DNA of 64,000 nt from Anaerococcus urinomassiliensis (lineage in GTDB: Bacteria; Bacillota; Clostridia; Tissierellales; Peptoniphilaceae), in assembly GCF_900128425.1 (NCBI RefSeq), contig NZ_LT635782.1:597359-661358 (forward strand), given 5' to 3'. The notes under the pieces were generated by a model, which worked only from the letters and a program-made list of their open reading frames with translations, did not search any database and was not told where the DNA came from. Position 1 is the stretch's first letter. Each line of letters begins with the position of its first letter. Below are positions 1 through 8,817 of this stretch, one piece after another. The translations under genes were made by a program, and so were the position numbers.

Positions 1-908
1 TATTTCATGTTATCAATGATTCTCCAGCAGATGCAGTCGTTGCTGAGACAATCAATCTAATCTTTGGAAAAGACCATATAACAGAAGAGATGATGGGACT
101 TAAATTTAATATATCGCCATTTTCATTTTTCCAACCCAATGTATTTACCGCAGAAAAAATTTACAAAAAAGCATTTGAACTTGGAGAAATAGATCAAGAT
201 ACAAATGTGTTAGACTTATATTCAGGAACAGGAACAATAACTCAAGTAATGGCAAAGGCTGCCAAAAAGTCTACAGGAATAGAAATAGTAGAAGAAGCAG
301 TGGACAAGGCATATGAAAATGCAAAAATCAACGAAATAGAGAATATAGAATTTCTATGTGGAGATGTTCTAGAAGAAATTGATCATATTAAAGGAGATTT
401 TGACCTAGTAATCCTAGATCCACCTAGAGTAGGAATAGCTGCTAATGCACTAGAAAAAATTTTAAAATTAAATCCAGAAAAATTTATATACATTTCTTGC
501 AATCCAAAAACTCAAGTAGAAAACTTGAAAGAATTTATAGCTAATGGATACAAAATAAATAAATACGAAGTGATAGACCAATTTCCAAGATCTAGGCATG
601 TGGAGACGGTAGCTCTATTGTCCAAACTAAACACAGAGAATCATTTAGATATAGAAATAGGTGAAGATGAATTATCTGAAATTGACTTTTCAAAAGATGC
701 AACCTATGGAGAAATTAAAAAGTATGTGTTAGATAAATATGGACTAAAAGTTTCAAGCCTATATATTGCACAAATAAAAAGGAAACATGGTCTAATAGAG
801 AGAGAAAATTATAATTTTAGTAAGAAAGAAAATCAAAGAGTGCCAAATTGCCCAGAAGAAAAAGAAAAAGCAATCGAAGATGCTTTAGAGCATTTTGGAA
901 TGATTTAA
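1..908 (+). CDS. rlmD: 23S rRNA (uracil-C5)-methyltransferase, RlmD/RumA family, 3' part
   Basis: The frame is open to the left edge, so the start and the N-terminal part lie outside. The visible part holds the SAM-binding fold (DLYSGTGT), the DPPR motif, the catalytic cysteine in ISCNPKTQ and the conserved family end motif RSRHVETVALL. These are hallmarks of the TrmA/RlmD family, which uses SAM to methylate C5 of a uridine in 23S rRNA. After HVETVALL the protein continues for about 90 residues (TYGEIKKYVLDKYGLKVSSL onward). I recall such a tail on clostridial RlmD homologues; its role is unclear to me. Mobile DNA starts right after the stop codon. RlmD genes are known integration targets for some serine-recombinase elements, but the HVET region here looks continuous and unoccupied. 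RlmCD versus RlmD specificity cannot be told from this fragment. Confidence 0.88.
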   Translation, partial: FHVINDSPADAVVAETINLIFGKDHITEEMMGLKFNISPFSFFQPNVFTAEKIYKKAFELGEIDQDTNVLDLYSGTGTITQVMAKAAKKSTGIEIVEEAVDKAYENAKINEIENIEFLCGDVLEEIDHIKGDFDLVILDPPRVGIAANALEKILKLNPEKFIYISCNPKTQVENLKEFIANGYKINKYEVIDQFPRSRHVETVALLSKLNTENHLDIEIGEDELSEIDFSKDATYGEIKKYVLDKYGLKVSSLYIAQIKRKHGLIERENYNFSKKENQRVPNCPEEKEKAIEDALEHFGMI

Positions 909-1258
909 ATAATATCTAAGATTGAAAATTTTAAAATTAAGACTTAAAAACTTTAAGATTAAAAAGATATGTACTTCTTATATAACCTAAGAAGATTAAT
1001 TGAAAATCAGGGGAACGATGATGGTAAAATAAAAAATTTTAACAACTAAAGAAGAATTAGGCATTATTGCCAAAGAGGTTTTTATGAAGTTAAAAATACT
1101 GAAAAAGACTTGTTAGAATTGAAAATTTTAGATCATTGTGCAGGGTTTCGTGTCATAATAGTGATAGAGGCAAATAGTTATGTAAATATAAAGAGTTCAA
1201 GACTTCTACCAAAGTTTAAAACTCAAAAAATAAATAGTTGGTGTGCTGCTTAGAGTAA
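909..1258. other. Intergenic DNA with decayed sequence
   Basis: No intact gene is visible. The stretch is AT-rich, with stops in all frames, and runs from the rlmD stop into a degraded IS3 orfA. A short open piece near 1081-1250 shows no family I recognise. This marks the left edge of the accessory island. Confidence 0.4.
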
Positions 1259-1378
1259 CCATTTTGATAATGTGGATGCGAAACAAAAAGAGATAATCAG
1301 ACTTCGTAAAAAATTGAAACAGGTTGAAATGGAGAATGATATTTTAAAGCAAGCTGAACTACTGTTAGGCAAAAAATA
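1259..1378 (+). pseudogene. IS3-family OrfA, C-terminal remnant
   Basis: The translated tail ([20 protein letters not shown], ending AELLLGKK) has the leucine-zipper character typical of the end of IS3 OrfA proteins. The helix-turn-helix half upstream is not recoverable and contains stops. It sits directly before an orfB in another frame, as expected for an IS3 orfA/orfB pair joined by frameshifting. The element is therefore dead at both genes. Confidence 0.65.
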
Positions 1379-1420
1379 GACCTCATTATCTCGAACCGAG
1401 ATAAATATAGCATTAGTGCA

Positions 1421-2215
1421 ATGTGTAGACTACTTGGGGTCACAAGAAGTTTAGTCTATTATCATTTGAACAAAGAAAAAGATGTGAAATTAGATGAAGA
1501 TGAAAAACTAATAGAAGAAATAAAAGAAATATTCAGAAGAAGTAGAAACAACTATGGAACACGCAAAATAAAAAAAGAACTAGGGAAAATTGGATATAAA
1601 ATATCGAGAAGAAAAATAGGCCGAATAATGAAGAAAAATGGCCTAGTCTCAAACTATACAGTAGCACAATATAAAGTAATAAGATCCAAATGCAACGAAG
1701 AAGACATCCCTAACCTTTTAAATAGATAATTTGACAATAGAGACTATTTAGAAGCAATAGTAAGAGACCTAACATATGTAAGAGTAGGAAAAAAATGGAA
1801 TTATATATGTTTAATAATAGACTTAAACAGCCGTGAAATAATAGGATACTCATCAGGTAAAAACAAAGATGCAAATCTAGTAGCAGAAGCATTTTACTCA
1901 ATAAGGCAGCCACTAAATCGTATAAAAATATTTCACACAGACAGAGAAAGAGAATTTAAAAATATAAAAATAGAAGAAATATTAAAGGTATTTGGGATAA
2001 AAAGATCGCTAAGTAAAAAAGGAAGCCCATATGATAACGCAGTAAGCGAAGCAGTCAATAAAGTAATGAAGACAGAATTCATATATCAGGAGAACTTTAC
2101 TAATTTCCAAGAACTTAATCTAAAATTAGCAGAATACGTATATTGGTATAATAACCTAAGAATTCATGGATCTTTAGGATATAAAACACCAGTAGAATAT
2201 AGAAAAGCAGAATAA
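1421..2215 (+). pseudogene. IS3-family transposase OrfB with in-frame stop
   Basis: OrfB is a DDE integrase-type transposase. The first part (1421-1729) has the HTH_21-like region (NNYGTRKIKKELGKIGYKIS). A TAA at 1727-1729 interrupts the frame, which then continues without shift to the stop at 2213-2215. The downstream part keeps the rve domain: VRDLTYV for the first Asp, FHTDRERE for the second, and SPYDNAVSEA with the Glu. The second block has Glu where most family members have Gly. One nonsense codon plus the broken orfA make the element inactive. Coding also extends a little upstream of the first ATG in frame, as usual when OrfB is made by frameshifting. Confidence 0.8.
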
Positions 2216-2223
2216 AAAGCTCT

Positions 2224-2346
2224 GGAAGTTTCATAAATTAAATAAAATATATGAACAGACTGTCAAGGGCAAATTTCAATGAAATTTGGGCGAAGCCTTT
2301 ACCCTTGATTGTCTGAGAATATATTTTATAATCTAAAGAAACTTTC
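2224..2346. repeat. Large nested inverted repeat (cruciform-capable)
   Basis: Four pairs of arms nest around one centre: GGAAGTTTC/GAAACTTTC (2224, 2338), AAAATATAT/ATATATTTT (2244, 2319), CAGAC..TCAAGGG/CCCTTGA..GTCTG (2256, 2302), with AAATTTC/GAAATTT inside (2271, 2281). It follows the IS3 orfB stop directly. It may be a small palindromic element, the end of the IS, or a structured RNA. No T-run follows, so a simple terminator is unlikely. Confidence 0.55.
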
Positions 2347-2437
2347 AAGCTTGATAATGTTCGGTTATAAATTGTCTAAAAAAGGGTTGCCATTCCATGT
2401 ATTTGGGTTCATTAGAAGAATGCCGAGCAATGGGTAA

Positions 2438-2545
2438 CATGACGCTGATGTGTTTATACACAAAAAAGCTACACGTGCGTTGGCTGACAACAGGGAGCTA
2501 AGTAAATTAACACCAGCTAAAATGTTTGACGCTATTAATAAATGA
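2438..2545 (+). pseudogene. Unidentified gene remnant (C-terminal end)
   Basis: A stretch of about 35 codons ends in RELSKLTPAKMFDAINK and a TGA. It has good codon character, but a stop lies directly upstream (2435) and there is no ribosome binding site. It looks like the tail of a lost gene. I do not recognise the family. Confidence 0.35.
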
Positions 2546-2613
2546 CAAGTATATGAAATTGGTTTTACCTAGTTTAAAAAAGAAATTATAATGAAAATAT
2601 GGAGGCTAAGAAT

Positions 2614-3093
<480 letters not shown>

Positions 3094-3314
3094 TTACAGT
3101 CGATATGTTCCTACAAACGAGAGCCAATCTTTGATATGTTTCCATCTACGAGCGTGGATATGTTCCCCATAACCTTAGGGGTTGAGAATGCAGTTTTGAT
3201 AGCTATCAAGGCAACTCGACACACGTTGAAGCAGCAATTCTGATGACGTATTGTGGTTTGGACAAGGAATAATAGGAGTCAACCACAACATGTAGTGGTT
3301 TGAGTACGAAAATC
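3094..3314. other. Non-coding stretch upstream of the methylase gene
   Basis: No open gene is visible. With the 3315-3430 part it forms the region between the metallochaperone and the methylase promoter. It contains short G-rich pieces (ATATGTTCC repeated near 3103 and 3158, with a related ATATGTTTCC near 3136) but nothing I can name. Confidence 0.35.
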
Positions 3315-3356
3315 GGGTCAAAAACAGGCTAAAAAATACCGTTTTTTGACCCTTTT
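3315..3356 (+). terminator. Rho-independent terminator-like hairpin
   Basis: GGGTCAAAAAC (3315) pairs with GTTTTTTGACCC (3341), followed by TTTT. It lies about 220 bases after the metallochaperone stop and before the methylase promoter. Confidence 0.6.
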
Positions 3357-3436
3357 AAATAGGGCATTTGACAGATGACATTTGATGTTTCGGGATTAAA
3401 AATCCATAGGGTGAGGTAGATTAGCACAGAACTTTA

Positions 3437-3465
3437 TTGAATAGAGAAATTAAAAGTGATATAAT
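3437..3465 (+). promoter_or_regulatory. Promoter of the macrolide-resistance unit
   Basis: TTGAAT (3437-3442) and TATAAT (3460-3465) are separated by 17 bases, a good sigma-A-type promoter. It is 25 bases upstream of the first leader peptide. Confidence 0.7.
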
Positions 3466-3489
3466 CAGTTGCATAAGGAGGAGTTAAAT

Positions 3490-3537
3490 ATGTGTACATG
3501 TATTGCAGTAGTAGATATTACTTTATCTCATTTATAA
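3490..3537 (+). CDS. Erm leader peptide 1
   Basis: A 15-residue ORF, MCTCIAVVDITLSHL, with GGAGG upstream (3478-3482). It closely resembles the first leader peptide of erm(A). In that system, drug-bound ribosomes stall on the leader and change the mRNA fold. It is too short for normal gene callers. It lies between the promoter and the second leader. Confidence 0.8.
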   Translation: MCTCIAVVDITLSHL

Positions 3538-3563
3538 TGAAAAAAATTAAAGGAGGTAAAGGT

Positions 3564-3623
3564 ATGGGTATGTTTTCTATATTTGTTATTGAGAGATTTC
3601 ATTATCAACTAAACCAAAAATAA
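3564..3623 (+). CDS. Erm leader peptide 2
   Basis: A 19-residue ORF, MGMFSIFVIERFHYQLNQK, with AGGAGG (3551-3556) upstream. It contains the IFVI stalling-type motif typical of erm leader peptides. Macrolide-dependent stalling here is known, in erm(A) and erm(C), to release the methylase start site. The attenuator hairpin begins 2 bases after its stop. Confidence 0.85.
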   Translation: MGMFSIFVIERFHYQLNQK

Positions 3624-3625
3624 TT

Positions 3626-3684
3626 GGTTATAATGAGCTCTTAAGATTAGTTCATTATAACCGGCAAGGAGAAGGTTATAATGA
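3626..3684 (+). promoter_or_regulatory. Translational attenuator of erm
   Basis: GGTTATAATGA occurs at 3626 and again at 3674, and its complement TCATTATAACC is at 3652-3662. The central copy can pair with the first copy, leaving the methylase start free, or with the second, which covers the methylase ATG (3681) and its upstream AGGAGAAGG. Stalling on leader 2 would block the competing pairings and shift the balance. The switch is visible directly in the sequence; the inducer is inferred from the family. Confidence 0.75.
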
Positions 3685-4412
3685 AACAGAAAAACCCGAA
3701 AAATACGCAAAATTTCATTACATCTAAAAAGCATGTAAAGGAAATATTAAAATATACGAATATCAATAAACAAGATAAAATAATAGAAATTGGGTCAGGA
3801 AAAGGACATTTTACCAAGGAACTTGTGGAAATGAGTCAACGGGTGAATGCTATAGAGATTGATGAAGGTTTATGTCATGCCACGAAAAAAGCAGTTGAAC
3901 CTTTTCAGAATATAAAAGTTATTCATGAGGATATTTTGAAGTTTAGCTTTCCTAAAAATACAGACTATAAAATATTTGGTAATATTCCCTACAATATTAG
4001 TACTGATATTGTAAAAAAGATTGCTTTTGATAGTCAAGCGAAATATAGCTACCTTATTGTAGAGAGGGGATTTGCTAAAAGGTTGCAAAATACCCAACGA
4101 GCTTTAGGTTTGCTGTTAATGGTGGAAATGGATATAAAAATTCTTAAAAAAGTGCCACGAGCATATTTTCACCCTAAGCCTAATGTAGATTCTGTATTGA
4201 TTGTACTTGAAAGGCATAAACCATTTATTTTAAAGAAGGACTACAAAAAGTATAGATTTTTCGTTTATAAATGGGTAAACAGGGAATATCATGTTCTTTT
4301 TACTAAAAATCAATTAAGACAGGTGCTGAAGCATGCGAATGTTACTGATCTTGATAAATTATCCAATGAACAATTTTTGTCTGTTTTCAATAGTTACAAA
4401 TTATTTCAATAA
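3681..4412 (+). CDS. erm(A): 23S rRNA (adenine-N6)-dimethyltransferase, Erm(A)/Erm(TR) type
   Basis: The protein dimethylates A2058 of 23S rRNA, giving resistance to macrolides, lincosamides and streptogramin B. At 243 residues it has the full family length. Visible motifs are the SAM site [13 protein letters not shown] (near residue 38), DILKFSFP, and the target-adenine motif NIPYNIS (near residue 101). By memory it is nearer the Erm(TR) subtype than the staphylococcal type (start [19 protein letters not shown]), but no alignment was run. Start ATG 3681 has AGGAGAAGG just upstream. Two leader peptides and an attenuator precede it, so expression is probably inducible. The gene lies among mobile fragments, so transfer is very likely. 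Nothing indicates truncation. Confidence 0.95.
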   Translation: MKQKNPKNTQNFITSKKHVKEILKYTNINKQDKIIEIGSGKGHFTKELVEMSQRVNAIEIDEGLCHATKKAVEPFQNIKVIHEDILKFSFPKNTDYKIFGNIPYNISTDIVKKIAFDSQAKYSYLIVERGFAKRLQNTQRALGLLLMVEMDIKILKKVPRAYFHPKPNVDSVLIVLERHKPFILKKDYKKYRFFVYKWVNREYHVLFTKNQLRQVLKHANVTDLDKLSNEQFLSVFNSYKLFQ

Positions 4413-4422
4413 ATTAAAAATA

Positions 4423-4457
4423 ATTAAGCGTTCTCTAACTTTAAGAGAACGCTTAAT
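4423..4457. terminator. Hairpin after erm
   Basis: Perfect 14-bp arms (ATTAAGCGTTCTCT and its complement) with a 7-base loop, 10 bases after the erm stop. The trailing T-run is weak, so termination efficiency is uncertain. Confidence 0.65.
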
Positions 4458-4677
4458 CTTATTACATTGAAAAATGCATTCTATTATTTTCAATTATTAT
4501 GATATAACATAACTATCATTTTACTTATTTGCATATTTGCACGAAAATATAGTTATCGACGACTATTCTGATAATAGCAACTAATATAGTCAATGATAAC
4601 TCAAAATTTATTGATATAGTAGGTATATGTGCAACTAATTAATGAAGAAATAATATTTAAAGGAATTTGAAATGTAG

Positions 4678-4722
4678 CAAATAGATGTATTAGAATATCT
4701 GATATTCTAATACATCTATTTG
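4678..4722. repeat. Perfect 22-bp inverted repeat
   Basis: Arms 4678-4699 and 4701-4722 are perfectly complementary around a single T at 4700. The arms begin CAAATAGATGTATTAGAA. No coding sequence covers it. It could be a protein-binding dyad, a recombination site or the remains of paired IS ends. Confidence 0.7.
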
Positions 4723-4755
4723 TATATAAATCAAGATTAAATATCGAGAATATGG

Positions 4756-4803
4756 TGGCGAAGTTTAGGTCAACTAAAGACCAATAAACTTCGTCATTTT
4801 TTT
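4756..4803 (+). terminator. Rho-independent terminator or attenuator
   Basis: GCGAAGTTTA..GGTC pairs with GACC..TAAACTTCG(T)C and is followed by a run of seven T. It lies about 35 bases upstream of the next gene, so it may attenuate that gene or end upstream transcription. Confidence 0.6.
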
Positions 4804-4836
4804 ATGCTTAAAAATAGAAAGAAAGGATTGGGAACA

Positions 4837-5526
4837 ATGTCAAAATTATTTATGTATGGTACATCCTTGGAAGGAATAGAGCAATTGATGGTTATGGTTC
4901 CAAATTTCCAGCCAAGAGGAAATGGAATAATCATCAATAATTATTTTAATTGCCAAGGGGGTGATGGAGATTGCAAGATTGGTGTGATTAATGTTGATGA
5001 TGATTGTAAGGAGTGTGGACACATTGGTTCAAACTTCAAAATCAATGTGGATAGATGTAGATATAAGGATCTAGTCAGAGAGTGCTTTGGAAAGATAAAT
5101 AATTATTATTTAAAGGAAAGATTAGAAAGTCTAGCAAATAATTTCAAGGGGGAAATCTTTTTAAATCATAACCACAAAGAAAGATTCTATAATTTTCTTC
5201 GAAACCAAGATCTAGATATTCATGATATATCCCCAAGATTTATTGCTATCCTATTTTTACTTACTGCCGATGAAAATCTATGGAAGGTTTCTGAAAATCA
5301 TATTTTAAATGTTAAGTTTGGCTTAAAACAAATATGTCTTCGGGATATAGATACCAATGGCTATGCCTTATACCAAACTGCAAAGACCCTATCAACTGGA
5401 AAGGAGTGTATAAGAATCAATGAGCTAGCAGATAGGGAATTAATAGATGACTATATATTTAAATCAATAATTAACTCTGCCTTAATCAATAGATACGGGA
5501 CAGAGTTATTTTTAATTAATAAATAG
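4837..5526 (+). CDS. Mobile-element protein of unknown function
   Basis: A 229-residue soluble protein beginning MSKLFMYGTSLEGIEQLM. I recall similar openings in hypothetical proteins of clostridial conjugative elements but cannot name a domain. A cysteine group (CQGGDGDC and DDDCKECG, residues about 40-65) could bind a metal. The start was placed at 4837 because AAAGGA precedes it; an upstream in-frame ATG at 4804 would start inside the terminator. It is followed after 15 bases by an ArdA-like gene, so the two probably formed an operon of the ancestral element. Function unknown. Confidence 0.55.
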   Translation: MSKLFMYGTSLEGIEQLMVMVPNFQPRGNGIIINNYFNCQGGDGDCKIGVINVDDDCKECGHIGSNFKINVDRCRYKDLVRECFGKINNYYLKERLESLANNFKGEIFLNHNHKERFYNFLRNQDLDIHDISPRFIAILFLLTADENLWKVSENHILNVKFGLKQICLRDIDTNGYALYQTAKTLSTGKECIRINELADRELIDDYIFKSIINSALINRYGTELFLINK

Positions 5527-5541
5527 AATGGAGGAAAAAGA

Positions 5542-6042
5542 TTGAATATAACTATTAAAAAATCAAGGGATGATGATAAAAGAAAAACCATATGGATTCC
5601 AATGGAGGAAGATAAACTACAAGAGGTATGCAATGAATTAGGAATAGAAATGAGTACAAGGTCAAACTGTTATATAGAAGGCAGTAGGGATGAAAGATTT
5701 TCAAATATACTGGCTGATAAAAATGTAAATATAGATGAACTAAACTATTTAATGAAAAGATTTGATGGGTTCAGTCCAAGGGAAATAGAAAAGTTTTGTG
5801 CTGCGACCTTTACAGAAGAACCTAATACAATGGCAGATTTAGTAAGCCTAAGTTTCAACTTGCATTGCTATAGCCTTATAAATAACTTCAGCGATTTTGA
5901 TAAGCTAGGCAAGGATCTATATTAAACTGAGAAAATGGCAGTAGCAACTAAAGAATTAGATGAACTAGATGGAGAAGAATATGCAATGGAAGTAATAAAA
6001 AACAATAAAAGTGCTAGAGTAACTCCTTATTTCGTCTTTTGA
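5542..6042 (+). pseudogene. ArdA-like antirestriction protein with in-frame TAA
   Basis: The first 127 codons (TTG start at 5542, GGAGG at 5531) end at a TAA (5923-5925). The same frame then continues for 38 more codons (TEKMAVATKELDELDGEEYA, ending TPYFVF) to TGA at 6040-6042. Joined, the protein is about 166 residues, the size of many ArdA-like proteins, with NIDELNYLM and LSFNLHCYSL blocks like those of that family. ArdA proteins mimic DNA and block type I restriction when an element enters a new host. The TAA is one base from a sense codon, so this looks like a fresh nonsense mutation. The downstream half has its own ATG (5935) but no convincing ribosome binding site. The family call is moderate; the interrupted frame is certain. 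Confidence 0.6.
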
Positions 6043-6572
6043 CTCATCAAGTATTTTTAATATTCTTGGTGCCTATTTTTGTATTAAATGTAATAAATGA
6101 AAAGTTTATATGTATACAGAAAGACTATATGGTAATATATTCAATTAACGAGAAAAAGAATATTAGAAAGATATTTTATATTATTTTGGGGACTGAATTA
6201 ATATTTTATATTTTGGGACAAATTTTTTTTCAAGGAATTAATTATTTTATAACAGGTGAAGTGTATTTAATTAGTATTAAGTTTAATGTATTAACAATTT
6301 TAGAAATTCTATCTGCAAGTTATATAGTTCTATCTATTTTATTACTATTAAAAAAGGATTTGTTTACTTATATAAACTATTACATTTTATTAATGGTACT
6401 TTTAGTAGTTAATAGTGGATATATTACATTTCCGATGACTATAAAAGTTTTAAGTTTACTACAACATGATTATATAAAACTACTACTATCAAGAACATTT
6501 TTGTTTTTGTTAACCTTCTTTATTTTTAAAATGTCTCTTAAAAGATATAGTAGTAAATTTTATGGTGGATAA
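6039..6572 (+). CDS. Integral membrane protein, probably N-terminally truncated
   Basis: A roughly 177-residue hydrophobic protein with about five predicted membrane segments (for example FLIFLVPIFVLNVI, IFYIILGTELIFYILGQIF, TILEILSASYIVLSILLLL). The only initiator near the start is a TTG at 6039 inside the end of the ArdA-like frame, without a ribosome binding site. The frame is open a few codons further upstream. It therefore looks like a fragment fused to foreign DNA at a junction near 6040. It resembles permease-type proteins of bacteriocin ABC systems in general character only. Function unknown. Confidence 0.45.
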   Translation: MTHQVFLIFLVPIFVLNVINEKFICIQKDYMVIYSINEKKNIRKIFYIILGTELIFYILGQIFFQGINYFITGEVYLISIKFNVLTILEILSASYIVLSILLLLKKDLFTYINYYILLMVLLVVNSGYITFPMTIKVLSLLQHDYIKLLLSRTFLFLLTFFIFKMSLKRYSSKFYGG

Positions 6573-6574
6573 TA

Positions 6575-6904
6575 ATGGATAAATTGGCATATATTGGAGT
6601 TATAAATCATGATGAAAATGTTGAATATCCATTAAATTTTTCCAGTGATGGTATTTATGAAGTTGTTTGTAAATTTAATGGTGGATGTGAAATAAAAATC
6701 AAATCAAGTAATTATATAGATGCTCATGAAATTCATAAAGATTATTATAAATTTCACATTAATGTTTTTCTGCCAATTATTGGACTAATAGGTTTAGTAT
6801 ATGGGGTAAAGGAAAAGGATAAGTTGTTTATGGCATTAAATATCCTTTTGATTTTATTACTTCCTATAACAATGTTCGTAGGTCATCTAGTAGGATCTCC
6901 TTAA
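6575..6904 (+). CDS. Small membrane-anchored protein of unknown function
   Basis: A 109-residue protein beginning MDKLAYIGVINHDENVEYPL. The first 60 residues look like a soluble beta-rich domain; two hydrophobic segments follow (VFLPIIGLIGLVYG and ALNILLILLLPITMFVGHL). It starts 2 bases after the upstream membrane protein, so the two are probably co-transcribed and may act together. I do not recognise the family. Confidence 0.5.
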   Translation: MDKLAYIGVINHDENVEYPLNFSSDGIYEVVCKFNGGCEIKIKSSNYIDAHEIHKDYYKFHINVFLPIIGLIGLVYGVKEKDKLFMALNILLILLLPITMFVGHLVGSP

Positions 6905-7376
6905 GTAATATAATAAGCTTAGAGTAAAATTTTGTAAATAATCTTAAAAAGATATAAGTTTATCTGCTTATAGCATTTTATCTCTCCACTTCCTTCCCAT
7001 AAGTGATTTTCATAGTTTTTCCTATACTGAAAAAGGTCAGAAAATTCTTCTTTATTCAAAGAATGCTCTTGCATAAGGGTATTCTTTTTTATTGCAACTT
7101 ATCGAGTCTGATTAATATTTCTTTTATGTTTGGTAATATTTTATAGATTTCTAAAATTTCATTAGTAGCTATTTTATAAATAGAAAGTTCGATATAATAC
7201 TTCTCTGTAAATTGGTTTTATTCAGTTTTTTTACATTTTTATACTTCATGATGTAAGATCTTTATTTCAGTTTCAATTTTTTAAAATTTATTCAGTGGAT
7301 GTTGTATATCATAAGAAAATAACTAGCTTTAAATCAATTTCTCCAAACCTAGATTTTATATCTACATCTATTTATT
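6905..7376. other. Non-coding stretch with a short minus-strand remnant
   Basis: A hairpin with a T-run lies near 7058-7091 (AAGAATGCTCTTGCATAAGGG region). On the minus strand about 40 open codons (ending EILIRLDKLQ, roughly 7089-7215) lack a start and look like a gene tail. Nothing else is supported. Confidence 0.35.
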
Positions 7377-8357
7377 TTAGTACAGATAAGATTGAGCGAT
7401 TACATCAATACGATTATGTCCTAAGTATTTGCTGGTTATTAACATAGCTTTTCGATCTAATATTTCTCCAGCTCTATCATTTCTCATGATGTATCTTTCT
7501 CCTCCTTCTGAAATTAAACCACCAGGTATTTCATCTATTGGTCTTGCATAATGATTATAAATTCTCTTGGCGTATACTGCTCTGTAGTGGTGGTTGTCAT
7601 AATGAGAAGGTAATTTTGGTGCTATTTTAAGCTCTCCAGCTTCTTTAAAAATATTTATTATTTCATCTGTTTCTTCTTTATCTTTGCCCATGATTAAAGC
7701 TAAGCGTTTTTTTCCACCTTTTCCTTGTCTAACTTTTACATAATATTTTCCGTTGATTTCTTTTAAATCAACCCCTCTTACAGCTTCCATTTCTTTTTTT
7801 CTTAATCCTGTAGAGCTTGTTATTTTAGAAAATTTTCTTTCTAGCTCTTCTGATATGTGTTTATCTCTTTTAGTTTCATATCGACTTCTTTTAATTGATT
7901 TTCTTGTCCTTGGAGGTGTCGCTATAAAGTTTGTAGATGATGTTCTTAAAACCTTTGCTATAGCTGATTTAGATGTGCTAATTGAGTAAGCAGATAAGCC
8001 TTGATTTGTTAAGTTTTTAAGATATTCATTTACGTGTTCTGTTTTAACTTGTTGTATTTTCTTTATTTCAGGATTATTTTCTTTCAAATATTCTGCAAAT
8101 TTATAACATTGTTTTTTATATGTCTTATAGGTTGTAACGCTATAAATTTTATTTTTTGTTGTAGTTGATAAATCATTTTTATCGTCATTTCTTGATGTAC
8201 TCATACCATCATTTAACATTCTTGTTAATCTATCATAAATCTGATTTTTTAAAATGTTTTTTTGCTTTCTTTTATCCCATTTTTTAGTTTTTTTCTTTTC
8301 TTCATCTATTATTCCAAATTCTTTGTTAAAAGCTTTGTTTGTGATATTAAAAGACAT
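7377..8357 (-). CDS. Tyrosine recombinase / phage-type integrase
   Basis: A 326-residue site-specific recombinase. The N-terminal half holds a core-binding SAM-like domain (YKTYKKQCYKFAEYLKE, then QVKTEHVNEYLKNL). The catalytic half has Arg in STGLRKKEMEAV, Lys in QGKGGKKR, HxxR in HHYRAVYA, LGH in KYLGHNR and the nucleophile in QSYLY at the very C terminus. All catalytic residues are present. AAAGGAG precedes the ATG. The gene is divergent from rep, and the two probably belong to one integrated plasmid-like element. The C terminus ends at the catalytic Tyr, slightly shorter than many relatives. Confidence 0.85.
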   Translation of the reverse strand: MSFNITNKAFNKEFGIIDEEKKKTKKWDKRKQKNILKNQIYDRLTRMLNDGMSTSRNDDKNDLSTTTKNKIYSVTTYKTYKKQCYKFAEYLKENNPEIKKIQQVKTEHVNEYLKNLTNQGLSAYSISTSKSAIAKVLRTSSTNFIATPPRTRKSIKRSRYETKRDKHISEELERKFSKITSSTGLRKKEMEAVRGVDLKEINGKYYVKVRQGKGGKKRLALIMGKDKEETDEIINIFKEAGELKIAPKLPSHYDNHHYRAVYAKRIYNHYARPIDEIPGGLISEGGERYIMRNDRAGEILDRKAMLITSKYLGHNRIDVIAQSYLY

Positions 8358-8817
8358 AGAATGCTCCTTTCAAATATATAACTATCTTTTTAAAATTAAA
8401 GCTCTTAAAAACGATTCTAGAGCCTTATTTGTTACTCTAATTGTTAAGACTAAGCTTTTTATACTACCGAGTCCGTAGAAGCTTCTAAGTTGTCCAATCT
8501 AAGACAAAACACATTTTTTAAAGAGCTTGGCTTGCTCTAAAGTACACATTTTTAGATTGATAGCTTGGCTTGCTATTTAATGCTTTTGTAAGTGAATTCC
8601 TACACTATACATTTTTTTACATACTTAAAATTTTTGCTCTATAAATCTTTTTTATTTTTTTCTTACTTCATATTTTGCGACTTCCTCTCTTTGTTTCCTC
8701 ATTTTTGATCACTTATCTTTTTTATTTTCTCCATACCATCAATCTTCTATTTATAATTTGTCAGAAAAGGTTCTTAATAACAAAAGAGTTTAAAAACTTA
8801 TCCTTGGTAAATACCCT

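Larger units (their letters stand above)
4458..4836. other. Non-coding stretch with two dyads
   Basis: No gene is visible. The stretch contains the 22-bp perfect dyad at 4678-4722 and the terminator hairpin at 4756-4803, listed separately. The remaining AT-rich part (4490-4670) shows nothing I can support. Confidence 0.4.

Noticed and set aside
6039..6904. Bacteriocin immunity or transport genes
   Set aside because: The two membrane proteins show no specific motif, and no ABC ATPase or precursor peptide is nearby.
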